Of a stretch of 35,637 nt of DNA, positions 25,499 to 33,153 are shown piece after piece. Location: NCBI GenBank assembly GCA_946610645.1, contig CAMOCK010000217.1, forward strand, positions 1 to 35,637, in the 5' to 3' direction. Each line of letters starts with the position of its first letter. Within the stretch, counting starts at the first letter, position 1. The DNA is from an uncultured Bacteroidales bacterium (GTDB lineage Bacteria; Bacteroidota; Bacteroidia; Bacteroidales; F082). The position numbers and the translations under genes are program-made. The notes beneath the pieces were generated by a model. It was not told the origin of the DNA and ran no database searches. It saw nothing but the letters and a program-made list of their open reading frames with translations.

Positions 25499-25548
25499 GG
25501 ACTTCGGGACGCGGGACTTCGGGACGCGAGACAGATTCCCAGTCCCGC
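25499..25548. repeat. Tandem 15-base repeat with inverted arm between kdsC and maf
   Basis: GGACTTCGGGACGCG occurs twice head to tail (25499-25513 and 25514-25528). GCGGGACT at 25511-25518 is the exact reverse complement of AGTCCCGC at 25541-25548, with a 22-base loop. An A-run, not a T-run, follows, so it is not a plus-strand terminator. It looks like a small extragenic repeat inserted between two genes. Confidence 0.7.
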
Positions 25549-25565
25549 ATAAAAAAAATAATACA

Positions 25566-26147
25566 ATGCTTGAAAACCTAAACAAATACCAAGTCATTCT
25601 GGCCTCCAAGTCGCCGCGCCGCCAGGAGTTGCTGCGCGGGATGGGAGTGGAGTTTGTCGTTCAAACCAAGGAAACGCCAGAAGAATATCCTCCTACCATG
25701 CCATTGGACGAAGTGCCGCAATACCTCAGCCTGCAAAAGTCGTTGGCCTTCACGGGAAACGAGCTTCCCGCTGGCTTTCTGTTGATTACGGCAGATACAG
25801 TGGTGATTAGCGAAGGTGAGATTTTGGGCAAGCCGAAAGACGCAAAAGACGCTTTCAGGATGCTCGCGCAGCTATCAGGAAAGACCCACCATGTGGTGAC
25901 GGGCGTGACGGTGCGCTCGGCGGAGAAAACCGAGTCGTTTGCGGCCACCTCGCAGGTGACTTTCGCGGCTTTGGAAAAAGACGAAATCGACTATTACATA
26001 GCGCATTGCAAGCCTTTCGACAAGGCGGGTGCCTACGGCATCCAGGAATGGATTGGCTATGTGGGTATCAGTGGATTGGAAGGCTCGTTTTATAATGTGA
26101 TGGGTCTCCCGACGCGACGTCTTTTTCAGATACTGAAAAGCTTTTGA
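25566..26147 (+). CDS. maf: Maf-like nucleotide pyrophosphatase
   Basis: This 193-residue protein is of the Maf/HAM1 superfamily, which hydrolyses non-canonical nucleoside triphosphates. The family start VILASKSPRRQELLRGMG is followed by LITADTVVISEGEILGKP (catalytic Asp) and HHVVTGVTV, IDYYIAHCKPFDKAGAYGIQEW and GSFYNVMGLPTRRL. ATG 25566 is chosen because it gives this canonical start; the in-frame extension upstream reads through the tandem repeat and is meaningless. In Bacteroidales maf often follows kdsC. Confidence 0.95.
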   Translation: MLENLNKYQVILASKSPRRQELLRGMGVEFVVQTKETPEEYPPTMPLDEVPQYLSLQKSLAFTGNELPAGFLLITADTVVISEGEILGKPKDAKDAFRMLAQLSGKTHHVVTGVTVRSAEKTESFAATSQVTFAALEKDEIDYYIAHCKPFDKAGAYGIQEWIGYVGISGLEGSFYNVMGLPTRRLFQILKSF

Positions 26148-26156
26148 AGATTTCAC

Positions 26157-26164
26157 TATATTTG
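26157..26164 (+). promoter_or_regulatory. Possible -7 element (TATATTTG) after maf
   Basis: TATATTTG matches TAnnTTTG and is followed 5 bases later by an ATG that opens only 13 codons (26170-26211). It could be a second, distal promoter for surE or the relic of a lost gene. Confidence 0.45.
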
Positions 26165-26333
26165 TCGCCATGAAACGGAGAACCCGTTCTTCCGCATTTG
26201 CGATGCGGTAGCCGTGAGCCCCCGTACCCCGTAATGGCAAATGATGTTCAAATCGCAAGCGCGTAGCGGAGCCTGTACAAGGCACAAAAACAAAGGATTT
26301 TGTTCGAAATAGCGATCATTATCCTTTTTTTTA
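26165..26333. other. Non-coding repeat-like spacer with abortive 13-codon frame
   Basis: The 209-base gap between maf and surE holds no real gene. A 13-codon frame (MKRRTRSSAFAMR) ends at 26211. CCGCAT (26192-26197) and ATGCGG (26203-26208) form a hairpin, and AACAAA/TTTGTT (26289-26294, 26299-26304) another. The parts TGCGATGCGGTAGCCGTGAGCC and CGCAAGCGCGTAGCGGAGCC look like diverged direct copies about 50 bases apart. The GC content changes sharply before the AT-rich surE promoter. It resembles an extragenic repeat insertion, but this is inference. Confidence 0.5.
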
Positions 26334-26341
26334 TACCTTTG
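26334..26341 (+). promoter_or_regulatory. Promoter -7 element (TACCTTTG) for surE-lpxB-comEC
   Basis: TACCTTTG, preceded by a T-run and followed 15 bases later by ATG 26357. It decides the surE start: the in-frame codons from 26300 lie within or before the promoter. Confidence 0.7.
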
Positions 26342-26356
26342 CAAATTATTACAACA

Positions 26357-27142
26357 ATGAACACACAACGCCCACTGATACTGATAACAAATGACGACGG
26401 CCACGCCGCCAAGGGCCTGCAAAGGCTCATCGCCCTGATGCGCACCCTCGGCGAAGTGGCTGTGATTTCCACCGACGAGGTGATGTCGGCCAAAAGCCAT
26501 TCCTGCACCATCCACAACAAGCTGCGAGCCCGCCTTGTGCGGGAAGAGAAAGACTTCGTGGAATTCCGCTGCAATGGCACACCTGTCGATTGCGTCAAGC
26601 TGGCCTACCAAAAACTGCTTCCGCGCACCCCGGATCTGGTGGTCTCAGGCATCAATCACGGCACCAACGCAGCCTCCACGGTAGTCTATTCCGGCACCGT
26701 TGGAGCTGTCATCGAAGCCTGCATGAACGGCCTCGCAGCCATCGGTTTCAGCCTCGACACTCTCGACCCCGACGCCGATTTCGGCCATCTCGACACAACC
26801 ATCCTCGAAATCACCAAGAAAGTGTTGAAGGAAGGCCTGCCCAAGGGCGTATGCCTCAACGTGAACTTCCCCAAACGTTGCGATGAGCCGCTGAAAGGCA
26901 TCAAAGTATGCCGTCAGGCCGCCTGCCGCTGGGTGGAGTATTTCAGGGAACAATATGACGAGCACGGCGAATTGTTCTTCGACCTTTCGGGCGAGCTGGT
27001 CAGCGACGACATCACGCCGGGCACCGACCTCCATGCCATACGCAACAACTATGTGGCCGTGGTGCCCACTTGCTTCGACTGGACGGCATACACGCAAATC
27101 GAACCAATGAAGAATTACGAACAATTAAGTGTAAAACCATGA
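26357..27142 (+). CDS. surE: 5'/3'-nucleotidase SurE
   Basis: This 261-residue metal-dependent nucleotidase acts on nucleoside 5'- and 3'-monophosphates. The LITNDDGHAAKGLQRLIALM start holds the metal-binding Asp13-Asp14; AKSHSCTI supplies the metal Ser; CNGTPVDCVKLAYQKLLP, DLVVSGINHGTNAASTVVYSGTVGAVIEA (metal-binding Asn) and NVNFP complete the family pattern. The start at 26357 is fixed by the promoter. The stop overlaps the small membrane protein start as ATGA, so surE leads a run to comEC. Confidence 0.95.
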   Translation: MNTQRPLILITNDDGHAAKGLQRLIALMRTLGEVAVISTDEVMSAKSHSCTIHNKLRARLVREEKDFVEFRCNGTPVDCVKLAYQKLLPRTPDLVVSGINHGTNAASTVVYSGTVGAVIEACMNGLAAIGFSLDTLDPDADFGHLDTTILEITKKVLKEGLPKGVCLNVNFPKRCDEPLKGIKVCRQAACRWVEYFREQYDEHGELFFDLSGELVSDDITPGTDLHAIRNNYVAVVPTCFDWTAYTQIEPMKNYEQLSVKP

Positions 27143-27387
27143 AAATCAAGGATGATTTTTGGATTGGGCTGCTGGCGGGTGCGGCTAGTTTTGGCTTGTT
27201 TTTCCTGCTGCTGAGCCTCATACCTTGGGGCGATCCGTACCGCCGCGCCCCTTATTTGCTGGCTTTCATCCCTGGCATCATACTTTTCAGGATGCTTTTG
27301 GTGAAATGGCACATGGACCGAGCAGGACGTGGCATCCTTCTGGTGACCATAATCGGTATGCTGCTCGTGTTTTTTCTGTTCAAATGA
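27139..27387 (+). CDS. Small inner-membrane protein between surE and lpxB
   Basis: This 82-residue protein has three hydrophobic stretches: FWIGLLAGAASFGLFFLLLS, LLAFIPGIILFRMLLV and ILLVTIIGMLLVFFLFK, so it is mostly membrane. ATG 27139 overlaps the surE TGA; lpxB begins 8 bases after its stop, so it is locked into this operon. I do not know a named family. Similar small proteins occur between surE and lpxB in other Bacteroidales as far as I recall. Position suggests a link to lipid A or membrane assembly, by context alone. Confidence 0.8.
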   Translation: MKIKDDFWIGLLAGAASFGLFFLLLSLIPWGDPYRRAPYLLAFIPGIILFRMLLVKWHMDRAGRGILLVTIIGMLLVFFLFK

Positions 27388-27395
27388 ATTAGAAC

Positions 27396-28541
27396 ATGGC
27401 TAAGAAACAAACAAGAATCACAAAATACTACATCATCGCAGGCGAGGCCTCCGGCGACTTGCACGCCTCGAACCTTATCGCCGAAATCAAAAAAAACGAC
27501 CCTAACGCCGAGTTCCGTGGATTTGGCGGCGACTTGATGCAAAAGCAAGGCCTCGACTTGGTGAAACATTATCGCACGATGGCCTACATGGGTTTCGTCG
27601 AAGTGGCAGCCAATCTCCGTAAAGTATTGGACAACATTAATTTATGCAAGAAAGACATACTCGAATACCACCCCGATGCCATCATCCTTGTCGATTACCC
27701 AGGCTTCAACCTCCGTATTGCGGATTTCGCTCATAAACAAGGTCTTAAGGTGATTTATTACATTTCTCCTCAAGTGTGGGCTTGGAAACGCCGTCGTGTC
27801 AGCAAAATCAAGGCCACGGTTGATAAAATGCTGGTCATTTTGCCCTTCGAGGAAGAGTTTTACAAGCAGTATGGCATCGATGTGACCTATGTGGGCAACC
27901 CTCTGCTCGACGAATTGAAGAAGTTCGGTCAGGGCAACCGCTCCATTTTCTTGCGCCGCAACAACCTTGGCGCCAAACGGGAAATCATCGCCTTGCTGCC
28001 TGGTAGCCGGCCTCAGGAAATCAAACGCACCCTGGGAACGATGCTGAAAATTGTTCCGCATTTTCCTGAATACCAGTTTGTTGTGGCAGGTGTTTCGTCT
28101 GTCGATAATGCATTGTACAAACGAATCATTGGCAAAACTGACGTGTTTTTGGTGGAAAACCAAACCTATGACCTGCTTCAAAACGCCAGCGCAGCTGTGG
28201 TCACTTCGGGTACGGCCACGCTCGAAACCGCATTGCTCTCGGTTCCCGAAGTGGTGTGTTACAAGGCAACGCGTTTCTCCTTTCGCATCGCCAAATGGCT
28301 CGTCAAGGTGAAATATATCTGTCTCGTGAATTTAGTGATGGATAGGGAAGTGGTTAAGGAATTGATTCAGAATGATATGACAGAAGAAAACATGGTTTCT
28401 GAGTTGAGTCGATTGCTTCGCGACGGCAATCGTCAGCGCGAGTTGCTTGAAGATTACGACGAACTTCACGAGCGTCTCGGCAGTGCTGGGGCTTCGGCCA
28501 AAGCCGCCGAAGTGATCATTGGGGAATTGAGGAAAAACTGA
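27396..28541 (+). CDS. lpxB: Lipid-A-disaccharide synthase
   Basis: This 381-residue enzyme joins lipid X and UDP-2,3-diacylglucosamine at the inner membrane to form the lipid A disaccharide. The start YYIIAGEASGDLHASNLI is the LpxB signature; FRGFGGDLMQKQGLDLV, MGFVEVAANLRKV, IILVDYPGFNLRIADFAHK, YYISPQVWAWKRRRVSKIK and VTYVGNPLLDEL follow in family order; LLPGSRPQEIKRTL and VTSGTATLETALLSVPEVVCYKA build the C-terminal nucleotide site. Length is typical. Confidence 0.97.
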   Translation: MAKKQTRITKYYIIAGEASGDLHASNLIAEIKKNDPNAEFRGFGGDLMQKQGLDLVKHYRTMAYMGFVEVAANLRKVLDNINLCKKDILEYHPDAIILVDYPGFNLRIADFAHKQGLKVIYYISPQVWAWKRRRVSKIKATVDKMLVILPFEEEFYKQYGIDVTYVGNPLLDELKKFGQGNRSIFLRRNNLGAKREIIALLPGSRPQEIKRTLGTMLKIVPHFPEYQFVVAGVSSVDNALYKRIIGKTDVFLVENQTYDLLQNASAAVVTSGTATLETALLSVPEVVCYKATRFSFRIAKWLVKVKYICLVNLVMDREVVKELIQNDMTEENMVSELSRLLRDGNRQRELLEDYDELHERLGSAGASAKAAEVIIGELRKN

Positions 28542-28551
28542 GCCTTCGACA

Positions 28552-30666
28552 ATGTTCGCCTGGAGCAAATACCCATTCCTCAAGTTGTTGATACCGATGG
28601 CCTTAGGTATTTGGTTCGGCACTGTTTTTGGTTTTGACGCTTTTACAACCCAGCTAACCTTTGGCTTGTCCATAGCCTTGTTTTGCATGGCGGGCATGGC
28701 TGTTCTCTTGTTGAAAAGCTTCCGTTTCAACTGGCTTTTCGGTGGCATCATCGCCTGCTATTTGTTCGTGATGGGAATGGCCATGACGCAAGTGCACGAA
28801 ATATCAGTGAAAAAGAACTATTTCCGAAACCATGAAACGGATGCAAAGTATTATGTCGCAAGGATCTACGAGTATCCTTCGGAGCGTGAGAACAGCATCA
28901 AAACGGTCTTGGAGTTGGAATATCAGTTTGGCGACAGCCTAACTTCTCGGCCAGTCACAGGCAAGGTTATGGCTTATTTCCAAAAAACCGACTCGGCCTT
29001 TTCTCTGCGCTACGGCGACTTGATTGCCATCAATGCGCCGGCTGGTGAGGTGGCATCGCCCAAGAACCCGGGTGAGTTCGATTACCGCGCTCATCTCACG
29101 CGCAAAGGCATCACTGGACAATGCTGGCTGAAAGACGCTGATTGGATTGATCTACAGATGAATAGTGCCAATCCACTGTTTGCGTTATCATATCGCTTTC
29201 GTGATAACTTGTTGCGCTCCCTGCAACGCTGCGGAGTGAAAGACAAGGAATTTGGCGTGGCAGCGGCCATTCTTTTGGGCTACGACGACAGCCTTGCCGA
29301 CGAGGTGCGAAAAAACTATGTGGCGGCAGGGGCGATGCATATTCTCTGCGTGTCGGGTCTGCATGTGGGCATCATCTATATGCTGGCTTCGTTCTTGTTG
29401 GGTTTCCTGAAAAGGAAAAAGTGGCAGACGGTGCTGAAAAGCATCCTGCTGCTTTTGCTTGTTTGGTCTTATGCTTTCATCGCAGGGCTGTCGCCTTCCA
29501 TCCTTCGCGCCACACTGATGGTGTCCTTCGTCGTCATCGGCGAGATGATTCAACGCAAAGGGTTTGTAATCAATTCGATAGCCGCTTCTGCATTCATTTT
29601 GTTGTGCGTCAATCCTAACAATCTCTTCGAAATTGGGTTCCAACTTTCTTATGTGGCTGTCGTTGGAATCGTGGTGCTACAACGTCCGATCTACCATCTT
29701 TTCTATTTGAAAAACAGGCTTTTGGACAAGGCTTGGGAAATCACGGCAGTGGCTCTCGCGGCACAGGCGGCCACCATGCCTTTCACATTGTTCTATTATC
29801 AGCAGTTCTCCACCTATTTCTGGCTCAGCAACCTTTTCATGACACCGATCTCCTTTTTTGTGGTCATAGGTGGAATGTTGTTGCTGGTCGTGTCATGGAT
29901 ACCTTATCTTAATACAGCTTTGGGTTATCTTGTTTGGGGAGTGCTCTATGTGATGAACCAGTTGGTGTCGTGGATTGAAGGATTACCGTATTCTATACTT
30001 AAAGGATTGTATATTAGTAGGTTAGAGTTTGTTTTGCTACTCGTGTCATTCCTGCTCCTATTGCTTAGTGTAACGATGCGAAAGAAGCGGTTGCTCATCG
30101 CAATGCTGGCCTCCATGCTGCTGTTCATGGGTTCAATCACTTTGCGGAATTACGATACGGATTCTTACGAAGGTATGACTTTTTTTAGTTTGCGCAAACA
30201 TACGGCGGTCGATTTCGTTTGGAAAGGGGAACATGTGCTTTTGGCCGATTCCACTTTGATGGCCGACAAATCCACGGTGGATTACAGCCTGTCGGGGTCA
30301 TGGACGATGAAGAACATAACTCATTCGCCGCAAGTCATTGGCTTTGAAGAAGATTTCGAGAATCCATATATGAAAAAGAGGGCGCATTTCGTGTCGTTTG
30401 GAGGCAAATTGCTGGTCTTGTGGAGCGATGATTGGGCTGTTGAGGATAGCCTTTCCTTCCGTTTGCCCGTTGATTTTCTCCTTGTGACAAATAGGCAAAA
30501 ACCAGAAGTGCAGTCTGTCATAAACTCTTTTGATGTGGGATTGCTCCTTATCGACGGGTCCGTTCCCTATTATTTGGCAGAGAAATGGGAAAATCAAGCG
30601 CAAAAACTGCATATACCTTATTATAATATAGCCCGAGGGGCCTATGAAATAAGCCTTGATGAATAA
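28552..30666 (+). CDS. comEC: ComEC/Rec2-family DNA uptake channel protein
   Basis: This 704-residue polytopic membrane protein has N-terminal helices to ~85, then a soluble OB-fold-like DUF4131 domain (~90-195: NSIKTVLELEYQFGDSL, INAPAGEVASPKNPGEFDYRAHL). The competence domain follows at ~230-505 with AAILLGYDDSLADEVRKNYVAAGAMHILCVSGLHVGII, the family's hallmark, and many helices. The C-terminal region (~535-704) has no HxHxDH metallo-beta-lactamase motif and looks like a degenerate remnant. ComEC carries single-stranded DNA across the inner membrane in transformation. It starts 10 bases after lpxB. Whether the cell is naturally competent cannot be told. Confidence 0.93.
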   Translation: MFAWSKYPFLKLLIPMALGIWFGTVFGFDAFTTQLTFGLSIALFCMAGMAVLLLKSFRFNWLFGGIIACYLFVMGMAMTQVHEISVKKNYFRNHETDAKYYVARIYEYPSERENSIKTVLELEYQFGDSLTSRPVTGKVMAYFQKTDSAFSLRYGDLIAINAPAGEVASPKNPGEFDYRAHLTRKGITGQCWLKDADWIDLQMNSANPLFALSYRFRDNLLRSLQRCGVKDKEFGVAAAILLGYDDSLADEVRKNYVAAGAMHILCVSGLHVGIIYMLASFLLGFLKRKKWQTVLKSILLLLLVWSYAFIAGLSPSILRATLMVSFVVIGEMIQRKGFVINSIAASAFILLCVNPNNLFEIGFQLSYVAVVGIVVLQRPIYHLFYLKNRLLDKAWEITAVALAAQAATMPFTLFYYQQFSTYFWLSNLFMTPISFFVVIGGMLLLVVSWIPYLNTALGYLVWGVLYVMNQLVSWIEGLPYSILKGLYISRLEFVLLLVSFLLLLLSVTMRKKRLLIAMLASMLLFMGSITLRNYDTDSYEGMTFFSLRKHTAVDFVWKGEHVLLADSTLMADKSTVDYSLSGSWTMKNITHSPQVIGFEEDFENPYMKKRAHFVSFGGKLLVLWSDDWAVEDSLSFRLPVDFLLVTNRQKPEVQSVINSFDVGLLLIDGSVPYYLAEKWENQAQKLHIPYYNIARGAYEISLDE

Positions 30667-30778
30667 ATTGTTGTTTTCTTGATTTTGTAAATAGCTGAAA
30701 AATAGCTGAATAAACCTGTTCGAGAAAAAAATAATAAAAAAAATGCAGAAAAAAACTTGCCAGTTTCAAAAAAGGTTG

Positions 30779-30786
30779 TACTTTTG
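30779..30786 (+). promoter_or_regulatory. Promoter (CTTG ... TACTTTTG) for tRNA-Asp and prfC
   Basis: TACTTTTG is the -7 element. A CTTG at about 30756-30759 lies 19 bases upstream, close to the expected -33 TTTG spacing. It is the best promoter in the window. The tRNA begins 38 bases later. The 110 bases between comEC and this promoter are AT-rich, with a 10-base direct repeat AATAGCTGAA (30690-30699, 30701-30710) and no gene. Confidence 0.75.
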
Positions 30787-30824
30787 CACCCGCAAAGCAA
30801 AGCAATAGAGTTCTTTTTCAGGTT

Positions 30825-30899
30825 GGTCCGGTAGTTCAGTTTGGTTAGAATGCCTGCCTGTCACGCAGGAGGTCGCGAGTTCGAGTCTCGTCCGGACCG
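30825..30899 (+). tRNA. tRNA-Asp (anticodon GTC)
   Basis: This 75-base tRNA has acceptor arms GGTCCGG (30825-30831) and CCGGACC (30892-30898) that pair fully, and a discriminator G at 30899. The anticodon stem is CCTGC/GCAGG around the loop CTGTCAC, giving anticodon GTC (30860-30862) for aspartate. The T loop GTTCGAGTC is normal. The 3' CCA is not encoded. The G34 of this anticodon is a substrate position for Tgt, encoded elsewhere in the window. Confidence 0.96.
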
Positions 30900-30906
30900 C
30901 TCAGAG

Positions 30907-30933
30907 AGCAACCCCACAAAGGTTGCTTTTTTT
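30907..30933 (+). terminator. Rho-independent terminator after tRNA-Asp
   Basis: AGCAACC (30907-30913) pairs with GGTTGCT (30921-30927), with a 7-base loop and a following run of Ts. It ends the tRNA transcript 8 bases after the mature 3' end. prfC starts only 27 bases later, so prfC probably relies on read-through or on an unseen promoter. Confidence 0.85.
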
Positions 30934-30959
30934 ATTGGCATCTTGAAATACTGAGCGTA

Positions 30960-32534
30960 ATGTCATTCATCGATGAAATCAACAGGCGACGCACCTTCGC
31001 CATCGTCAGCCATCCCGACGCGGGTAAGACCACTTTGACCGAAAAACTGCTGCTTTACGGCGGCGCCATTCAGGTGGCCGGTGCCGTGAAGTCGAACAAG
31101 ATCAAGAAAACCGCCACGTCCGACTGGATGGAAATCGAACGGCAACGCGGCATTTCGGTGGCTACCTCCGTGATGGGTTTCGAGTATAAAGATATAAAAA
31201 TCAACATCTTGGACACGCCTGGCCACAAAGACTTCGCCGAAGACACCTTCCGCACCTTGACTGCTGTGGACAGCGTCATCGTCGTCATCGACGCGGCCAA
31301 AGGCGTGGAGTCGCAGACGGAGAAGTTGGTCGAAGTGTGCCGCATGAGGAATACGCCCATCATCGTGTTTATCAACAAGATGGACCGTCCGGGCATGGAC
31401 CCGTTTGAACTGTTGGACGAAATCGAGCAAAAGCTGAACCTGAAACTCACGCCGCTGAGCTGGCCCATCAACAGCGGACCGAAATTCAAGGGCGTTTACA
31501 GCATCTACGACAAGAGCCTCTATCTCTTCAACTCTGACAAACAACACATTACCGAGGGCATTGCTTTCGATGATTTGAGCAATCCCGACCTTGACAAGAT
31601 GATTGGCGAGGATGCCGAAACCCTTCGCAACGAAACGGAATTGGTGCAAGGCGTTTACGACGATTTCGGCCGCGAGGCTTACTTAAAAGGTGACATTTGC
31701 CCCGTGTTTTTCGGCTCGGCCTTGAACAATTTCGGCGTGAAGGAACTGCTTGACTGCTTCATCGAGATTGCGCCCACGCCGATTGGTCGCGACACGGTGG
31801 AACGCCGCATAGAGCCGACGGAGGAGAAGTTTACGGGCTTCGTGTTCAAGATCCACGCCAACATGGACCCCAACCACCGCGACCGCATCGCCTTCGTGCG
31901 CGTGGTTTCGGGCCGCTTCGAGCGCAACAAGAACTACTTCCACGTGCGCCAACGCCGCGAACTAAAATTCTCGAACCCGACAGCCTTCATGGCGCAGAAG
32001 AAGTCCGTCCTTGACGAGGCTTATCCAGGCGATATTGTCGGTCTTTACGATGCTGGCAACTTCAAAATCGGCGACACCCTGACAGAGGGCGAAATCCTGA
32101 ACTACAAGGGCATCCCGAGTTTCTCGCCCGAGCAGTTCCGCTATGTGGAAAACGCCGACCCAATGAAGTCGAAGCAATTGGCTAAGGGCTTGGAACAATT
32201 GACGGATGAGGGTGTGGCTCAATTGTTTACGGGCAAGATGACGGGCCGCAAAATCATCGGAACGGTGGGCGAGTTGCAGTTTGAAGTGATCCAATATCGC
32301 CTACTGCACGAGTACAACGCCTCTTGCCGCTACCAGCCGATTTCGCTCTACAAAACCGCGTGGATTACCAGCACTAACGAGGCACAACTGGCTGATTTCA
32401 AGATGCGCAAGTCGATGAACTTGGCAGAGGACAAGGAAGGCCGCGACGTGTTCTTGGCCGAGTCGCCATACGCCTTGCAGATGGCAATGGAGAAATACCC
32501 CGACATCGAGTTCCATTTCACTTCGGAATTTTGA
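30960..32534 (+). CDS. prfC: Peptide chain release factor 3
   Basis: This 524-residue translational GTPase recycles RF1/RF2 from the ribosome after peptide release. G1 is [19 protein letters not shown]; switch I includes [14 protein letters not shown]3 is [17 protein letters not shown]4 is NKMDRPG. The RF3-specific central and C-terminal domains follow ([59 protein letters not shown]). Length matches the family. No clear terminator follows; the mscL promoter begins about 40 bases downstream. Confidence 0.97.
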   Translation: MSFIDEINRRRTFAIVSHPDAGKTTLTEKLLLYGGAIQVAGAVKSNKIKKTATSDWMEIERQRGISVATSVMGFEYKDIKINILDTPGHKDFAEDTFRTLTAVDSVIVVIDAAKGVESQTEKLVEVCRMRNTPIIVFINKMDRPGMDPFELLDEIEQKLNLKLTPLSWPINSGPKFKGVYSIYDKSLYLFNSDKQHITEGIAFDDLSNPDLDKMIGEDAETLRNETELVQGVYDDFGREAYLKGDICPVFFGSALNNFGVKELLDCFIEIAPTPIGRDTVERRIEPTEEKFTGFVFKIHANMDPNHRDRIAFVRVVSGRFERNKNYFHVRQRRELKFSNPTAFMAQKKSVLDEAYPGDIVGLYDAGNFKIGDTLTEGEILNYKGIPSFSPEQFRYVENADPMKSKQLAKGLEQLTDEGVAQLFTGKMTGRKIIGTVGELQFEVIQYRLLHEYNASCRYQPISLYKTAWITSTNEAQLADFKMRKSMNLAEDKEGRDVFLAESPYALQMAMEKYPDIEFHFTSEF

Positions 32535-32575
32535 AAATTTTGCTTTTTTTTGTAAAACCGAACACTTTTTATTCC

Positions 32576-32583
32576 TAATTTTG
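32576..32583 (+). promoter_or_regulatory. Promoter -7 element (TAATTTTG) for mscL
   Basis: TAATTTTG matches TAnnTTTG; TTTG at 32549-32552 lies 23 bases upstream, slightly far for a -33 element. A leader of about 50 bases rich in AACAAC follows before ATG 32640. Confidence 0.65.
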
Positions 32584-32639
32584 CACTGATTAACAACACA
32601 ACAACTCAATAACAACAATTCAAAATCAAACAAAGCGTT

Positions 32640-33056
32640 ATGGGAAAGCTTCTCAAAGAATTCAAGGAATTTGCCGTTAAAGGCAACGTGATGGACATGG
32701 CCATCGGTGTCGTAATCGGTGGTGCGTTTGGAAAGATTGTCACCTCTTTGGTGTCAGACATTATCATGCCATTGATTGGCGCTGTCACGGGTGGCCTGAC
32801 CTTCACCGACTGGAAATGGGTCATTCGTGAGGCCGAAATGGTGGGCGAGGAAATCGTCAAACCTGAATTGGCCGTCACCTGGGGCAACCTGTTGCAGGTC
32901 ATCTTCGACTTCATCATCATCGCCTTCTGCATCTTCATGGTGGTGAAAGGCCTCAACAAGCTGAAGAAGGCCGAGGAGCCCGCACCCGCCGCACCCGCCG
33001 GCCCGACGCAAGAGGAACTCCTCGCCGAAATCCGCGACCTGCTGAAGAACAAGTGA
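32640..33056 (+). CDS. mscL: Large-conductance mechanosensitive channel
   Basis: This 138-residue inner-membrane channel opens under membrane tension to vent solutes in hypo-osmotic shock. FKEFAVKGNVMDMAIGVVIG with GGAFGKIVTSLVSDIIMPLIG is the N-terminal helix plus TM1 and pore region; VTWGNLLQVIFDFIIIAFCIFMVVKGLNKL is TM2; the C-terminal bundle helix ends EELLAEIRDLLKNK. Between them is an Ala/Pro linker encoded by near-repeated GCACCCGCC units. It has its own promoter and terminator, so it is monocistronic. Confidence 0.97.
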   Translation: MGKLLKEFKEFAVKGNVMDMAIGVVIGGAFGKIVTSLVSDIIMPLIGAVTGGLTFTDWKWVIREAEMVGEEIVKPELAVTWGNLLQVIFDFIIIAFCIFMVVKGLNKLKKAEEPAPAAPAGPTQEELLAEIRDLLKNK

Positions 33057-33076
33057 TTCTTGGCTGGATTTGAATG

Positions 33077-33108
33077 AAAAAGCATCCGCATTTTTACGGA
33101 TGCTTTTT
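33077..33108 (+). terminator. Rho-independent terminator after mscL
   Basis: AGCATCCG (33081-33088) pairs with CGGATGCT (33097-33104) with an 8-base loop, flanked by AAAA and TTTT so the stem can extend to 12 pairs. It is followed by a further T-run. Confidence 0.9.
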
Positions 33109-33125
33109 CTTTTTTGAAAAATTGC

Positions 33126-33133
33126 TACATTTG
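33126..33133 (+). promoter_or_regulatory. Promoter -7 element (TACATTTG) for the T9SS type B protein
   Basis: TACATTTG matches TAnnTTTG and lies 20 bases before ATG 33154. No -33 match at normal spacing is seen. Confidence 0.65.
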
Positions 33134-33153
33134 CAGTTCCAAAATCGGCTTTT

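Noticed and set aside
25511-25548. Terminator after kdsC
   Set aside because: The inverted arms are followed by an A-run on the plus strand, not a T-run, and the loop is long.
25473-25565. Extension of Maf through the tandem repeat
   Set aside because: It reads repeat DNA as DFGTRDFGTRD and lies before the canonical Maf start at 25566.
32980-33000. Repeat element in mscL
   Set aside because: The GCACCCGCC near-repeats encode an ordinary Ala/Pro linker expected in MscL C-terminal regions.
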